Shown one piece after another: positions 23,121 through 33,922 of a stretch of 64,000 bases of DNA. The notes under the pieces are model-generated. The model was not told the DNA's origin. It ran no database searches and was given only the letters and a program-made list of their open reading frames with translations. The position numbers were made by a program, and so were the translations under genes. Every line of letters begins with the position of its first letter. The stretch's first letter is position 1. This stretch comes from Otatea glauca (Eukaryota; Streptophyta; Magnoliopsida; Poales; Poaceae): contig JAYEVK010000472.1 in assembly GCA_036346275.1 (NCBI GenBank), positions 89,224-153,223 on the forward strand. The letters run 5' to 3'.

Positions 23121-23714
23121 GGGTGTGTTTGGTTGCCTGAATGAGGTTGGATGGGATATGGTCATCCAATCTAGATGGGATAGAGCGATCCAGGTGGCTG
23201 TTTGGTTGGGTGGATAGGGATAAATAAATTTATTTTTGGTTGGATGGATGAGAATGGATAGGATGAGTTAATTTTTTTGGTTGGATGGATGGGCTAGTTG
23301 TAATCAAGACTGTGAATTTTTTGGATAAAATTTGACCAAAATTTGAATTTCCACACAAAATTTGTTCGAAATTTGAATTTTCAGACAAAATATGACCCAA
23401 ATTTTAACTTTTGGATAAATTTTGAATTTTTAAACAAAATTTGACTGAAATTTGAATTTTCGAACAAAATTTGACCATAATTTGAACAAAATTTGAATTT
23501 GACCGAGTATACCTCTTCATGCAACAAACTGGATGAGCCCTACCGGGCTTTTTTTTGGTATAGCTCTATCCAGCATCTTGAGGGAATATTTCAAAATCTG
23601 GTCAAAAAACTGGATAACCATATCCCATCCATCCACTCATCCAAACAATGGATGACTCTAAATCCGTGGATGGCCATATCCCATCCACCCTCATCCACCC
23701 AATCAAATGCCACC
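23121..23714. mobile_element. Tourist-like MITE (PIF/Harbinger type), TSD TTA
   Basis: 594 bp flanked by TTA (23118-23120 and 23715-23717). The ends form imperfect inverted repeats of about 47 bp: left GGGTGTGTTTGGTTG... and right ...CAATCAAATGCCACC, sharing an inner GGATGGGATATGG block. There is no transposase. A 3-bp TTA duplication and GGG...TGTTTGG termini are typical of Tourist MITEs in grasses. The middle is a degenerate AT-rich tandem array. Confidence 0.85.
23320..23505. repeat. Degenerate AT-rich tandem repeat inside the MITE
   Basis: About six imperfect copies of a roughly 30-bp unit of the form ACAAAATTTGACC-AAATTTGAATTTT. The phase is irregular. Confidence 0.75.
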
Positions 23715-23876
23715 TTAGATGCTTATAATTCTCCTTCCAAAACTTAGAGCATTCCATACATTTACACAACTATCTTGCTAAAAAAGTTTACATAATCTTC
23801 CATCCAATGAAATCACATAATTCATCTGCTTGCCCTTCGAAAAAAGGAGTCATTTTACCTGGTTTATGTTGGGTAC

Positions 23877-24717
23877 TGTTGGATAATTAGTCATACTAAT
23901 GATGAATTTATTCCGAAAATAAGCTATGGCAATAATTGAAGATAGAACAGAGGAAACAAATAAACTAGACACAAGCAATATGCCTATTGCAATGTCTATC
24001 TCATTCATATTATCAGATAAATAGAACACAGAGATGGTTCGTGTGCATTGCCGAGACGACGTGAAGATGTGGCTGAACCGGTAGTAGACGTCGACGAAGA
24101 TCAACAGGCGATGTAGTCGAAGCCGATCGTCGGTGAAGAAAACAGTGAGCAGTCGCGTGAAGTCACTTTCCAAAAACGTGATTCATCCTCTCCCGGTGTA
24201 GGATCTCAAGGATGGACATTTCAGAGACCTGCTCTCCAAACAATCGGTGCACGTCGGCGAAGGGACGGGGAAGATGGATGCAACGCAGTACTGAGGGAAG
24301 GCAAAAGGTTCGAGAGATAGATTGATTTCTGTTATGCGTATATATAATAGAGATAAAATCGTAGATCATGATACGAGTCGGCTATGGATTCCACGTGTAG
24401 ATAATTCCGCATATCGTAACCGTTTTGACCACTTATTTCCACGCTGCAAAAAAACTGCAAAAGAGAAATGCACCTGCGCAAGCCATCGGACTTGAGGTGA
24501 GGCGAGGTGAGGTGAGCGAGCGCGCGCGTGTGTTCTCCTCTTCTTCTTCTCATGCTCAAGCATGGTGGAAGGAACCTCCCTTATAAGGTGGTCTTCATCC
24601 ACCTCCACTAGCTATATGGGACTATTGCATTTTCACCTCTCTTCCACCTAATGGACCTTTGGGATTTTCTAAGAATTATTTGTGAACTAATGGGCCTCTA
24701 GCCCAATAATTCCAACA
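23877..24717 (-). repeat. Copia-type LTR (element N)
   Basis: The - strand begins TGTTGGAATTATTGGGC at 24717. The left edge is probably TGTTGGATAATTAG at 23877 (alternative 23867). On the right the - strand reads GATCTGGTGGAGGAT just before the LTR, a purine-rich tract of the copia sort, so this is a 3' LTR with its element body to the right. The flanks do not match, so it is not a solo LTR with intact duplications. Confidence 0.6.
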
Positions 24718-25357
24718 ATCCTCCACCAGATCCCAGAGGTCCCATAGGTCTTTGCCTGTTCCAAAGTACTATTTTTATACCAGCTTTCGGTGACAATGGA
24801 CTATGCCTTGAATTGCACCAGGACTTCAAGCTACATTCATCTGTAACTTGAACAATGGACTATGCCTTGAATTGCAAGTTTTGTGCAGACAAGTTTCACT
24901 TAAAGCCCCGATCGATACTAAGTGCCGATACCTACCCTTCGGGAGCGATAAGTCATACTCCTTGGCCTCTTCATGAGCTTCTTAGAGAGTACCCACGTCA
25001 CACAGACTGAGACCAACAGTCAGACTCATATAGGTGTGTTCTTTCAAGAATGCTCTGTCGGACAGCATCTTTGTTTGTGTAAAAACCAATAGAACACATT
25101 AAGACCGTAGTCAACCTGCCTCACGGATTTTAAGAGTACAGCATCTTTCACGGAGTGGGATGTAGAATTTACTCTTCTTCAGTTAATCCAACAGCTTGTT
25201 ATTACCCAGGTACTAATTCACAGGATCTCCGATCACATAGCTTGGGTTACCACTGTGGTTAACTACTTGGTAGGTCTCGAGCAGGTAACACCACTATCGG
25301 GCAATGCTTGTCGAGTTCGTTTTTGACAAACTTTTTGTTCATAGTTACCACTTGTTT
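24718..25357 (-). other. Non-coding internal sequence next to LTR N
   Basis: No coding frame. A 25-bp direct repeat with core ATGGACTATGCCTTGAATTG occurs at about 24793-24817 and 24852-24876. It resembles the non-coding tail between pol and 3' LTR in some copia elements; the body and 5' LTR are missing, apparently replaced by the gene fragment that follows. Confidence 0.4.
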
Positions 25358-26443
25358 GCAGGTTCCATTGTTAGCCGCTGACCCGTCGGCATTACCTTCT
25401 CCACCAGCTACGCCGATCGAGAAGCCAACTGCCGAGACCAGACCAGTCCTGGCGAAAATCGCCGCGCAGAAGAAGATGTGCAGGCGAAGTTTTGTCTGGC
25501 AAAGTAAGTCACCTCTATTTCTTCATAATTTTTTCTTCTTTTTTGGAGATGTCAGGTAGAGAATTTCCTACAGGAAAGGAGCACCCGTCGGCACTATCGA
25601 TGACATCACCGCGACTGCCTTGTCGTCTCTCGACGCGATCGCCACCATCATTAATTACTCCTGATCTAGCAGCTCCTGCTACAACAACAGCTCCACCTCC
25701 TCCGGCTTCGCATGCGCCTCCAAAGTACTGGTCCGTCATGAAGCCCCAAATTCGGGTATGTGAACACAAACAACTCTGCTCTGTGCTCTGCCCCATTCTT
25801 TGCTCTGCCTTTGATGCTTCTAGGCTTCTTTTCGTAGCGCATTGCGGATACCTTGCTCAAAGCTGAAGCTTTATGCGAGCAAGCCCATCAATAATCGGAG
25901 CAACTCTTGGCTGGCAATCAGCAAATAGTCAAGATGAAAGACAATGAGCTAGAGGCACTCAGGGCCGATTTGAAAATTGCCAAAGCTGAGGCCGATAAGC
26001 AAAAAGGAGAGGCGAAAAAACTAAAGGCAGAGGCAGAGAAACAGAAGGGAGAGGCGAAGAAGCTGAGAGTGGAGGCAGAGAAGCTAAAGGCTGAGAAAGC
26101 TGCCGCCGATGCTACGTGACTCAAGGCCAAGGTCAGTCGAGACAAGGCGGAAGCGAGCATGAAGGTGGTCGAGGTCGAAAAGAATGCAGTGGATGCCGCA
26201 GTTGCCACTCTGTAGTAGGAGACACTCGAGCACATGAGCTTATCTACCCATCTTGTGACTTCCCACGTGCTCGGCCTAGTGAAGAGCCATCATCCAGGCC
26301 TGGTCCTCTCGATACTAGACGAAGGATTCGCATGTGAGGCGAGCGAGGCTGCTGACTACATCGAGTCCTTCGGAGACCTTGTTGAGAGGTTCGTGGCCCA
26401 GTTGGAGCTGTCTCTTACCGGTGATGGTGATGACGTCGGCTAG
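25358..26443 (+). pseudogene. Fragment of an antisense-type retroelement gene with coiled coil
   Basis: Exon-like blocks bounded by plausible splice sites: TTTGCAG acceptor at 25361, GCAAA|GTAAGT donor at 25504, CGG|GTATGT donor at 25756, and TTCGTAG acceptor near 25837. Then 25907-26119 encodes a Lys/Glu/Ala heptad-like helix with near-repeats of AEKQKGEAKKL, stopped by TGA. The continuation in another frame (about 26234-26443) ends DYIESFGDLVERF...GDGDDVG. The plan (Pro-rich linker exons, then a coiled coil) is like the end of the PMD genes in A and B, and such proteins are commonly annotated in grass retroelements. The N-terminal domain is absent, so the exact family is uncertain. No LTR or pol is attached. 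Confidence 0.6.
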
Positions 26444-27065
26444 ATTCCTTTGACCTGAACGTCAATGTAAAATTTGAACATTTGTTGCTATTGCAGTCTT
26501 GTGTGATTATGCAAATCAATTTGCTTGTCTTTCATACTTTGCCTGCTATTTCCTTGTCGATGAAATAGAGTAGCACAAGTAGATACAAAATCCGATCTTA
26601 GCACTTATAGACCCTTGATAAGTAGTTTCCTAGCCACGCGCATTCTTGATCGTATCTGTACACAGGGCTAGAAAAAATTTCATTAAATGGCTTAGCCCCC
26701 GAGCGTATACTCGAAGAGGTTGTATATAACGTAAACGCTATATAAGTTGGAGTGAAACTATATGACTTTTGCAAGTCTACATCGACCACCCGGCTTAGAC
26801 TTTGTTGCGAACATGAACTTGCTGAATAGCGCATGTAGAATCGACTAGAGGCCTCGTCTCCCGCCGTCCGCTGAGCTTTAGATGTTTGACAATCTAGTGC
26901 TCGTATGCGTGTAGGATAGAATTGCTCGTCATCGGGTTCAGGCATGCCCACCATTTGGTTTTGTTCGCTGACATGCTAAGTATGTTATCGAGTAAATGCA
27001 TGGAAAAAATTGCATGTAAAAGAAATAAATAAATTAAAAAAGAAAAGAAAATTGTGCCTACAACA
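26444..27065. other. Non-coding retroelement-like sequence
   Basis: No coding frame. GCCCCCGAGCGTATACTCGA at 26695-26714 recurs in altered form near 27460 (GCCCCCGAGCATATGGG), suggesting non-coding 3' sequence of a gypsy element downstream of its antisense gene. Boundaries are unclear. Confidence 0.4.
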
Positions 27066-27405
27066 CCCTACTCGATAGCAGTATCGACCAAGAAATAGAG
27101 CTTGGTACAGAGTAGGGAGTAGATTGATGTAAGCACAAAGTTGTGATGTATCCCCCAACTCCCTGCCCGATAACTGGATCAAGCAAAAAGTGAAGCATGA
27201 GCATCAAAGATACCTGTTGTGACTCCCAACCCCTTATTCGATAGATTTATCGACTCGAGAGTGGAGCCAGGTAAAGAAAAGATCGAGCGATGTAGCTCCC
27301 GACCATCTACTTGATGAAGGCATCGAGTAAAAGATAGAGCATATGCGTTGAAAATGCATGATGTAGCCCTTGACTCCCTGGTCGATGATTGTATCGAGAA
27401 AGGAG
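27066..27405. repeat. Degenerate tandem array with a quasi-palindrome in each unit
   Basis: Five units, each with a CTCGAT-n-TATCGAG-like inverted repeat at about 27071, 27166, 27238, 27310 and 27382. The last four are spaced by 72 bp and the first by 95 bp. Units also share CCCGACTCCCT-like and AGCATCAAA-like stretches. Confidence 0.75.
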
Positions 27406-27485
27406 TAGAGCGTGAGCATCAAAAACAGTAGCACCCGACCATACACTCAAGCATATGAGCCCCCGAGCATATGGGTAAGACCCAG

Positions 27486-27504
27486 TATATATATATATAT
27501 ATAT
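27486..27504. repeat. (TA)n microsatellite
   Basis: An uninterrupted TA run of about 19 bp between the tandem array and element D. Confidence 0.95.
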
Positions 27505-27559
27505 TTGAAATCTAAAAAAGTCGGAGTAGGTGAACAATATAACTCCATTCCAATGGTTG

Positions 27560-28331
27560 TGATGAGGACATCACTCCTACGGATATGTTCACACCTGGTT
27601 GGACCAACTCCAACACGTCATCCTTGGGCCAAGAGAGAGAGATATTAAATCCATCACATTCTGGAATCCAATTCGGCCTCCTGGGACAGCACCGACTTCA
27701 AATATGAATAACGTTTGTATACGGACTCTGATTTGGGTGAACTTGGACTTGATTGAAAGCTTACAACGATATCTTTCCAATGGATCTAATCTCAGGCCCA
27801 GATTCATCGTATATCATCTAGAATTATTAAAACAATATGCTACAATACTGTTTTGGGATGTTTCGGGCCTTGTAAGTGTGTTGGGGCCCAAGCCCAAGCT
27901 GTGTGTGCCCCCCCTTGCTGCACACAACCCTAGGACGACCCTCTCCCATCCCTCCCTCTCATATATTCAGTAGCCGCCGCTTTAGATACTTGGGTTTTGT
28001 TTGATTAGTTTAGCCAAGTGCAAACTTTGTGTTCAAGTTGTGCTGGACAACCACCTTGTCAAGACCTTCAATAGAACCCCACCCTGTTTTGCCTTCATTC
28101 ATATTCACAATTTCGTATTGCTTTTACTATTGTCCTTGCTTGTTCTTCGATGGCTTGCAGGAATTGAACCTCATGTTCAGGTTGATCGTGCCCACAGCAG
28201 GATCAATAACACTCCGGAGTTGGTTTAGCGATTGCTAAGGCACATCATCGTTGTATGTTGTAGTCGGATCGTCAAAGTCAGTTCCACCAAATCAATAGTT
28301 ATCGCTCTCATCATCGTCATAGTTACTATCA
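27560..28331 (+). repeat. 5' LTR of element D
   Basis: 772 bp, TGATGAGGACATC to GTTACTATCA, aligning with 32190-32938 throughout, with many substitutions and small indels. Confidence 0.88.
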
Positions 28332-28333
28332 GG

Positions 28334-28345
28334 TGGTATCAGAGC
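28334..28345 (+). other. Primer-binding site of element D
   Basis: TGGTATCAGAGC, the initiator tRNA-Met type site, two bases after the LTR. Confidence 0.92.
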
Positions 28346-29998
28346 GCCAAGTTACTCAGTGAGAGATTCAGTACCATAGATTAGTTTTCATTTTCGGTTC
28401 TAAATTGAAAATTACTCCACAAAAATTCAACCATTAGATTCAATTTGGTATTTTCGTGAGTTTTGTTAGGTTTTGATCCATTAGAGTCCTTGTTTTAGTT
28501 GCTGATTATTTTTCCTTCGCGTAGCTTTTCTTTCAATTTGTCCAGTACTTTGTTTTGTTCATAAATTTCGCATACGAGCTCGGATTCTGGTGTTTTTGCA
28601 CTTTCCTAAAACCTGGGAAAAAGCTTTCCAAAAACTTAGTTGGGCATGGACTCAAATTCCGCATCCAAGTTTGTTTAATCTGGACGTCAAATTGGTGAAG
28701 CATGTTGTACTTCCAATCGAGATCGGTTCGGTATTTTGATCATATTTCTCACGTCCGAACTCCGATTGAGAAGTTTTTATACTTTCCTGAGTCTGTGAAG
28801 AGTCCTCTACAAAAACGTTTTTGGGTGTCCTTTGTGTTTCAGAATCTTTCAAACCGAATTTAATTCGGATTCAGAATCGGTCTCACAGGTTGAAATTGGG
28901 GCAATTCTGTGGTGTTCGGTTTTTGAGCCATAACTTTCACACCTGAGCTCCAAATTGCATGTTCTTGTACTCTTTTGAATGCTGAGGACATAAGCTTCAA
29001 TTCCTTCCATAGTGAACCTTCTAAATTCGGTCGTTTTGAAGCTTTAATCTAGGCGACAAATCTGCTGCCCTAGAAACATTGAATTTGGGTATCTTGCTTC
29101 AATTCATGTTCTAGCTTTGTTCCTTTGAGTTGGTTGAGTCCAGAGCATCGACAATCCATAAAACTCCAAAAATATCAGTACACATACCTTTGGGAACCAA
29201 TTCATCCTTTGCGAATACTTTGATCCCACTTGAGACTAACTATTCGATATTGCTTAGGGTTGTTCATATTGATACATTGCATAATCTTCAATTATCATAT
29301 CATACAATCTTGTGACATCAAGTTAGGGATTCCAAAACTTTGCTCATACTAGTGTTGGCCAAAAGTCACCAAAAGAAACAAAAGAGAAAGAAAGAGCTAA
29401 AAGGCCAAAAAAAGAAAAGAAAACGGAATAGTGGCCGGCAGCACTACATTAAGAGAAAGCCTAATTTGTGTTCATTATTTTCAGATTGTGCAATTGTATT
29501 AATTAGTGAGCAATCTTGTGCCCTTTTACCTTTTCTGAAGCAATTAGCTAGTGTCTCTCCATAATTTATGCAACACGAGCTTTGGTGCTAAAATTTTTCT
29601 TATTTAGCTCATTCCATTTGTTGCATTAAGTTATATCATCTTTGTGCGTGAGTTGCTTTGAAATTCGCTTATATCTTTGAGATCGGCAACTAGGGCTTGT
29701 GAATTCTAGTTTGGGTCATTACTTACATTACAATAACTAGAATTATCAGATTGCATAGGAAATAAATATAGCCTACCTAGCTCCACAAATTATACCTCGT
29801 ACGTTTGTTCGGTGCCTTGGCAATCACTTTATCCAAGCTTCGGAGAACTTTTGACACCGCCAACGGCCGACAACTCTTGCAGCATGGTAAGAACTTGTAA
29901 GAGCTTTGGTTAAAGCGTGAGAGTTGAGCAACTTTTCAGCACATCCTAGTTGTTGGTAGGGACATATCCTTGTGATTTGTTTCTTGTCTTCACTAACA
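28346..29998 (+). other. Non-coding leader of element D
   Basis: About 1.65 kb with no coding frame. From about 28560 to 29000 it holds roughly 180-bp degenerate repeats of the form CGAGCTC-ATT...TTTT-ACTTTCCTGAG. A related phrase, TTCTTGTACT plus TTGAA, recurs in the D LTR. The Lys-rich stretch near 29360-29460 is low-complexity A/G sequence. Confidence 0.5.
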
Positions 29999-30520
29999 AT
30001 GGCAGGTTCTCAACGTCGTAGTGCTTGGGCCAACAGCATCCTAGGAGAAGAGATAGTTCACACTCCGAGATACGAAGATCGTACGAGCACAGCTTCATCA
30101 CCACGGGAGGTACGACGATATAGCACACGTACTAAAAGTAAGTTCACCGTACCCATTTTTAGTGGTAAATATGATCCTGAAGGTTATCTTACTTGTGAAT
30201 TAATCAGAGAACAATCATTTGATAATCATGGAATTCTTGAGCATGAAAAGGTTAGGGTTGTTACTAGTGGATTTATTGATTTTGCTGCTCTATGGTGGAA
30301 TGATTATATGTGTAAAAATCAGGACATCCCTAGCATATGGATTAAATTGAAGAAAATTATGAGAGCTAGATTTGTTCCTTCATATGTTGCTCAAAATTAC
30401 AAAATAAATTGCAATATTTAAAACAAGGTAGTAAAACTATAAATGATTACTACCAAGAATTTCAAAGATAGGTCTTTGCATTCTGGTTAGAAGAGACCAA
30501 AAGACTCGGATGAACAACTT
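29999..30520 (+). pseudogene. gag: gag remnant of element D
   Basis: A frame beginning MAGSQRRSAWAN matches the retrotransposon gag core: FTVPIFSGKYDPEGYL, the ALWWNDY tryptophan motif and RFVPSYVAQNY, where functional copies usually have an RFVP(P/S)YY-type motif. A TAA at about 30419 cuts it. The next codons (KQGSKTINDYYQEFQR) continue the domain to a TAG near 30470, so a simple stop truncates it. The knuckle is not seen. Confidence 0.7.
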
Positions 30521-31690
30521 TTATTTTGGGCTAGATTTTAATATTCAGATCATGATATCTTGTAAAGAATTCAATTCTATGTCATGTTTGCTTAATCTTT
30601 CTTGTGAAGCTGAAAGAAAAATACAGAGAAGACAAACAACCACAACTCAAGTGCCTACTGAGTTAAATGCTACTCCTGTTGCATGCACTGCACTAAACCT
30701 TAATGAGAGCATACACCCTGAGCATGTGAAAGAAATACCAGAAAATTTGAGTGAAGTAACGGATAGCACATGTGAGGATGATTCTACTAACGTAATACAA
30801 TCTACTTCTGTTACTTCTGTTGTTGCTGTTCCATTTAATATGCAGGTTACTTCTAAAGAAGGGGAGCAACAAGCTAAAAACCTGCGTTATCATGTGAAAG
30901 TTTTGAGGTACCTACTTCTGTGGAGGACGCTAATGACTATAGTACAAATCTGATTTTACAGCAAGAAAGGGAGCTAATTTGTGAGTATATTCTTGCTGTA
31001 CTTAATTCTAATGAGCTACCATCGTGTGCCACAATTGTAGAACCATGTGATGAATTGCATTCTTATAATTTTGATCATGTGGTGCTAATTACGCATAAGG
31101 AAGTGATAGCTAGAATATCCCCTGCAACTGTTTTGTGCTATATCATGTTGAATGAACCTATTAGCTTGACTTGTGCTATGAATAAGATTTCTGAAATTTC
31201 ATCTCTTAAGTCTTTATCTAGCACCTATGCCTACTGTTTTAAATTCAATTTAGTTGGGGAATATGGCATAGATGGCAAGTTTCATGTCTATAGAATATGC
31301 ATAACTTGTGATAAACTTGCTGAATTGAAGCTTGCTATTTTGGGCAATCCTAGTTCTATACAACAGCTTGTTTCATGTAAGGCACCATCAAATTTTCCTG
31401 ATATGTGTGATACCCATAGCTTGCTACCTCATTGTTCGAATTTTAGTACATTGACTTGTATTACAAATCATCATGTCGTAGTTGATGAGTGGAAGCCCAT
31501 TAAGATTGTGTCACCTTTGTTGGAATGGTTTGATATTGCTTGTTTACAATCTGATCATATGAATGAGCTATGCTTGTTGCCAAAACTTGTAGTTTGCCCA
31601 TCTATGTTATTGAACAAGGCTTACAAAAACATAAGTATTCTTTATCCAAGGACAGGATAGATATGTGCTTTACTTATATTTACAAATTAA
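30510..31690 (+). CDS. Unrecognised frames in the middle of element D
   Basis: Two overlapping frames (30510-30953 and 30920-31660) sit where protease and pol should be. The first continues from gag (CLLNLSCEAERKIQRRQ) into an acidic, Thr/Ser-rich linker. The second (246 codons) has alternating hydrophobic and Cys-containing segments (LKLAILGNPSSIQQLVSC, ACLQSDHMNELCLLPKLVV). I recognise no catalytic motif of protease, RT, RNase H or integrase. Element I has a similarly placed frame (53890-53519). It may be a lineage-specific protein of a non-autonomous family or decayed coding sequence; the length without stops favours some past coding function. Confidence 0.4.
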
Positions 31691-32099
31691 GTTTCAAACT
31701 GAATCATGTTAATATTTATGTTATATGTTTCACTTATGACTACAAAATGAGTCGCAAAATTGTGAGGAAAGGTGTTTTGCTTAAATCTGATTTCCTCATT
31801 TGCTGTTATGGAAATAGCATTCCGCGAATCCAAAAGAACATTGAAATATGGGATATATACATATATGCTGCACACACGTTGTTCTTTTTGTTGCTTATTT
31901 CTTTTCCAGCTTGTCCGAAACCAAGGATGGTTTTCCTTCAAGGAGGGGAGGAAGCATCCAAGAGTGCTAGCTTTCATCAAGCCAATATATGCTGGAAAGA
32001 AGTATTGAGCTATATGGATAATTATCAAGTAAATTCTCTAAATGTCTTTCATGTCTTTAAAATATATAAAGAGGCGGAGCTACTATTTTATTTAAATAA

Positions 32100-32335
32100 A
32101 TGCAGGACCTATATGAGAATGTTTGGTGCTGAAGATGAGCTAAAAGGTGAGCTTGAGTCGAGGACGACTCAAATTCAAGAAGGGGAGGATGATGAGGGCA
32201 TCACTATTATGGATACGTCCACACCTAGTTGGACCAACTCCAATGTGTCATCCATGGGCCAAGAAGATAGAGTATCAAATCCATCACGTTCTGGAATCCA
32301 ATTCGGCCTCCAGATACCAAACTGAAGTAAAACAT
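32100..32335 (+). pseudogene. pol: C-terminal polyprotein exon of D, running into the 3' LTR
   Basis: Preceded by an AT-rich run and AATAAATGCAG, a good splice-acceptor shape at about 32104. The frame reads DELKGELESRTTQIQEGEDDEG across the purine tract and enters the LTR at 32190 without a stop, ending near 32325. The same peptide precedes the LTR in M. In other grass gypsy elements such a peptide lies at the C terminus of the integrase polyprotein, so this is probably its remnant. Confidence 0.55.
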
Positions 32336-32938
32336 GCATAACTTTTGCATATAGTGTCCGATTGGAGAGTTCTTGTACTTGATTGAAAGCTTACAATAAG
32401 ACCTTTGCAATGGCTCTAGCCCCAGCTCCAGATTCATCGTGTATCAATCGAAATCATCAAAACAATACACTACTATACTGTTTCGGGCCTTGTAATCGTG
32501 TGGGGGCCCAAGCCCAAGCCCAAGTTGTGTGCGCCCCCTAGCTGCACATAACCCTAGAACATCCCTCTCACGTCCCTCCCTCTTATAAACTCAAGAGTCG
32601 CCTTACACACTTGGGTTTTGTTTGATTAGTTTAGCCAAGTGTAAACTTTGTGTCTTCAAGTTGTGCTAGATGTACCACCTTGTCAAGATCTTCAATAGAA
32701 CCCCACCTTGATTTTGCCTTCAATTCTTATTTGCAATTTCAGATTGCTTTTACTTTTGTTCTTGCTTGTACTTTGGTTGCTTGCAGGAATTGAACCTCGT
32801 GTTCAGGTTTATCATGCCAACGGCAGGATCAATAACACTCCGGAGTTGGTTTAGCGATTGCTAAGGCGCATCGTGGTCGTACGTTGTAGTCGGATCATCA
32901 AAGTCAGTTCCACCAAATTGATATTTATCGCTCTCATT
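32190..32938 (+). repeat. 3' LTR of element D, right end missing
   Basis: Starts TGATGAGGGCATC after the purine tract AAGAAGGGGAGGA. Matches the 5' LTR until CGCTCTCATT, then passes into the RIRE2-like sequence of E at about 32939. Confidence 0.88.
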
Positions 32939-33144
32939 AAAAGATCGGGACACAACCTTACATTAGGTTAGATACATTGCAACCTTCGCGCTTCTTCGCT
33001 TCCACGCGCGCGCCATTCACCAATGTCATACATTAGCGTCTCTTTGGTTTTCGTATTTGTGTGGAAGTGCAATGGCCGCCTAATGGATTGGGACCGAAGC
33101 GGATCTTGACAGAGCCATTGCTACAGTGCGACCGTTCCCAGAGC

Positions 33145-33153
33145 TATAAATAG
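33145..33153 (+). promoter_or_regulatory. TATA box for the antisense gene of E
   Basis: TATAAATAG, 89 bp upstream of the ATG at 33234, on the strand opposite to pol. This parallels the antisense TATA box of element A. Confidence 0.6.
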
Positions 33154-33233
33154 ACAGGACTTGTAGTCATCTGCCGCACTCCGCTTTCTTCCTCGCCTTT
33201 TGCTCATAGCGCTTTAGTTCTTCAACCACACCC

Positions 33234-33720
33234 ATGGCTTCCACTCCACCATCGTCCCCGTCTCTAGATATCCTCAGAGATTCTCCCACCTACACCATTG
33301 GCCGTAGTTTCTCCGGGGTGGATCATCATCTCCGATGATGAAGAGGAGATCGACTGGGAGGCCATTGAGAGAGAGGTCGGGCCGAAAGAGGAAGATGAGG
33401 CTGGCGGGGAAGAAAACTTCGCCGTCGAAGAAGACGAGGTCACCTTCGCCTACTCTGGGGGAGAAGATGCCGCCGCTGCTAGAGGAGAAGAAGTTGAAGA
33501 TCAAGACAGCTTCATCGACTCGGCACCCGCTCGTGCTCCGCGCTCTACCGACACACCATCGCCCTTGACGACGGGGTGGTCACCTTCTCCATTGACAAGC
33601 GACCCGGTCTTCGCGTCCTCTTTCGGCCCGTACGAAGGGCGAAAGCCCATCCCGGGGACCATGCTCTTCCAGTCCCCGTGGGTGCAGAAGAGGTGGCGCG
33701 ATGCCTCCGAGGGCAAGTAG
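33234..33720 (+). pseudogene. Antisense gene of E (acidic N-terminal region), frameshifted
   Basis: The ATG at 33234 opens MASTPPSSPSLDIL, which stops at TGA after about 34 codons. An overlapping frame from 33298 carries an acidic stretch (SDDEEEIDWEAIEREVG) then a Ser/Pro-rich tail (FGPYEGRKPIPGTMLFQSPW) and stops at 33720. This looks like one gene with a frameshift near 33325-33335. Antisense genes of this kind lie opposite pol in RIRE2/Cinful elements. I recognise no enzymatic motif. Convergence with the integrase fragment on the other strand supports the assignment. Confidence 0.6.
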
Positions 33721-33922
33721 CAGTAGGGTACCTGCCTAATATGCAATAGACAACTTTAGTTAATTTGAATGAACTCGTACTTATCTGAATCTTGGTTGTG
33801 ATGCACTGGCTTTGTCGTTCACGCATAATTTTTTTTCAAATGATCGATGTTCCACGAGTTGCCAAACATCGCTCCTTCTGTCGACGATAGCCATACTGAT
33901 CCGGGGTGAGTCACCTTGACCA

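Larger units (their letters stand above)
27560..32938 (+). mobile_element. Element D: gypsy element without recognisable polymerase
   Basis: 5' LTR 27560-28331, primer site 28334-28345, long non-coding leader, gag remnant 29999-30520, unrecognised frames 30510-31690, polypurine tract 32178-32189 and 3' LTR 32190-32938 (its last about 25 bp missing). No RT, RNase H or integrase core is visible in 5.4 kb, so it is non-autonomous or deeply deleted. The left flank is GGTTG (27555-27559); the right duplication is lost with the LTR end. The 3' terminus encodes the same SRTTQ-QEGEDD peptide as M. Confidence 0.85.

Noticed and set aside
24332..24608. ORFs in the copia-type LTR N
   Set aside because: Overlapping frames in GAGGTGAGG-rich LTR sequence without domain support.
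29340..29564. Lys-rich ORF in the D leader
   Set aside because: A/G-rich simple sequence in an otherwise non-coding leader.
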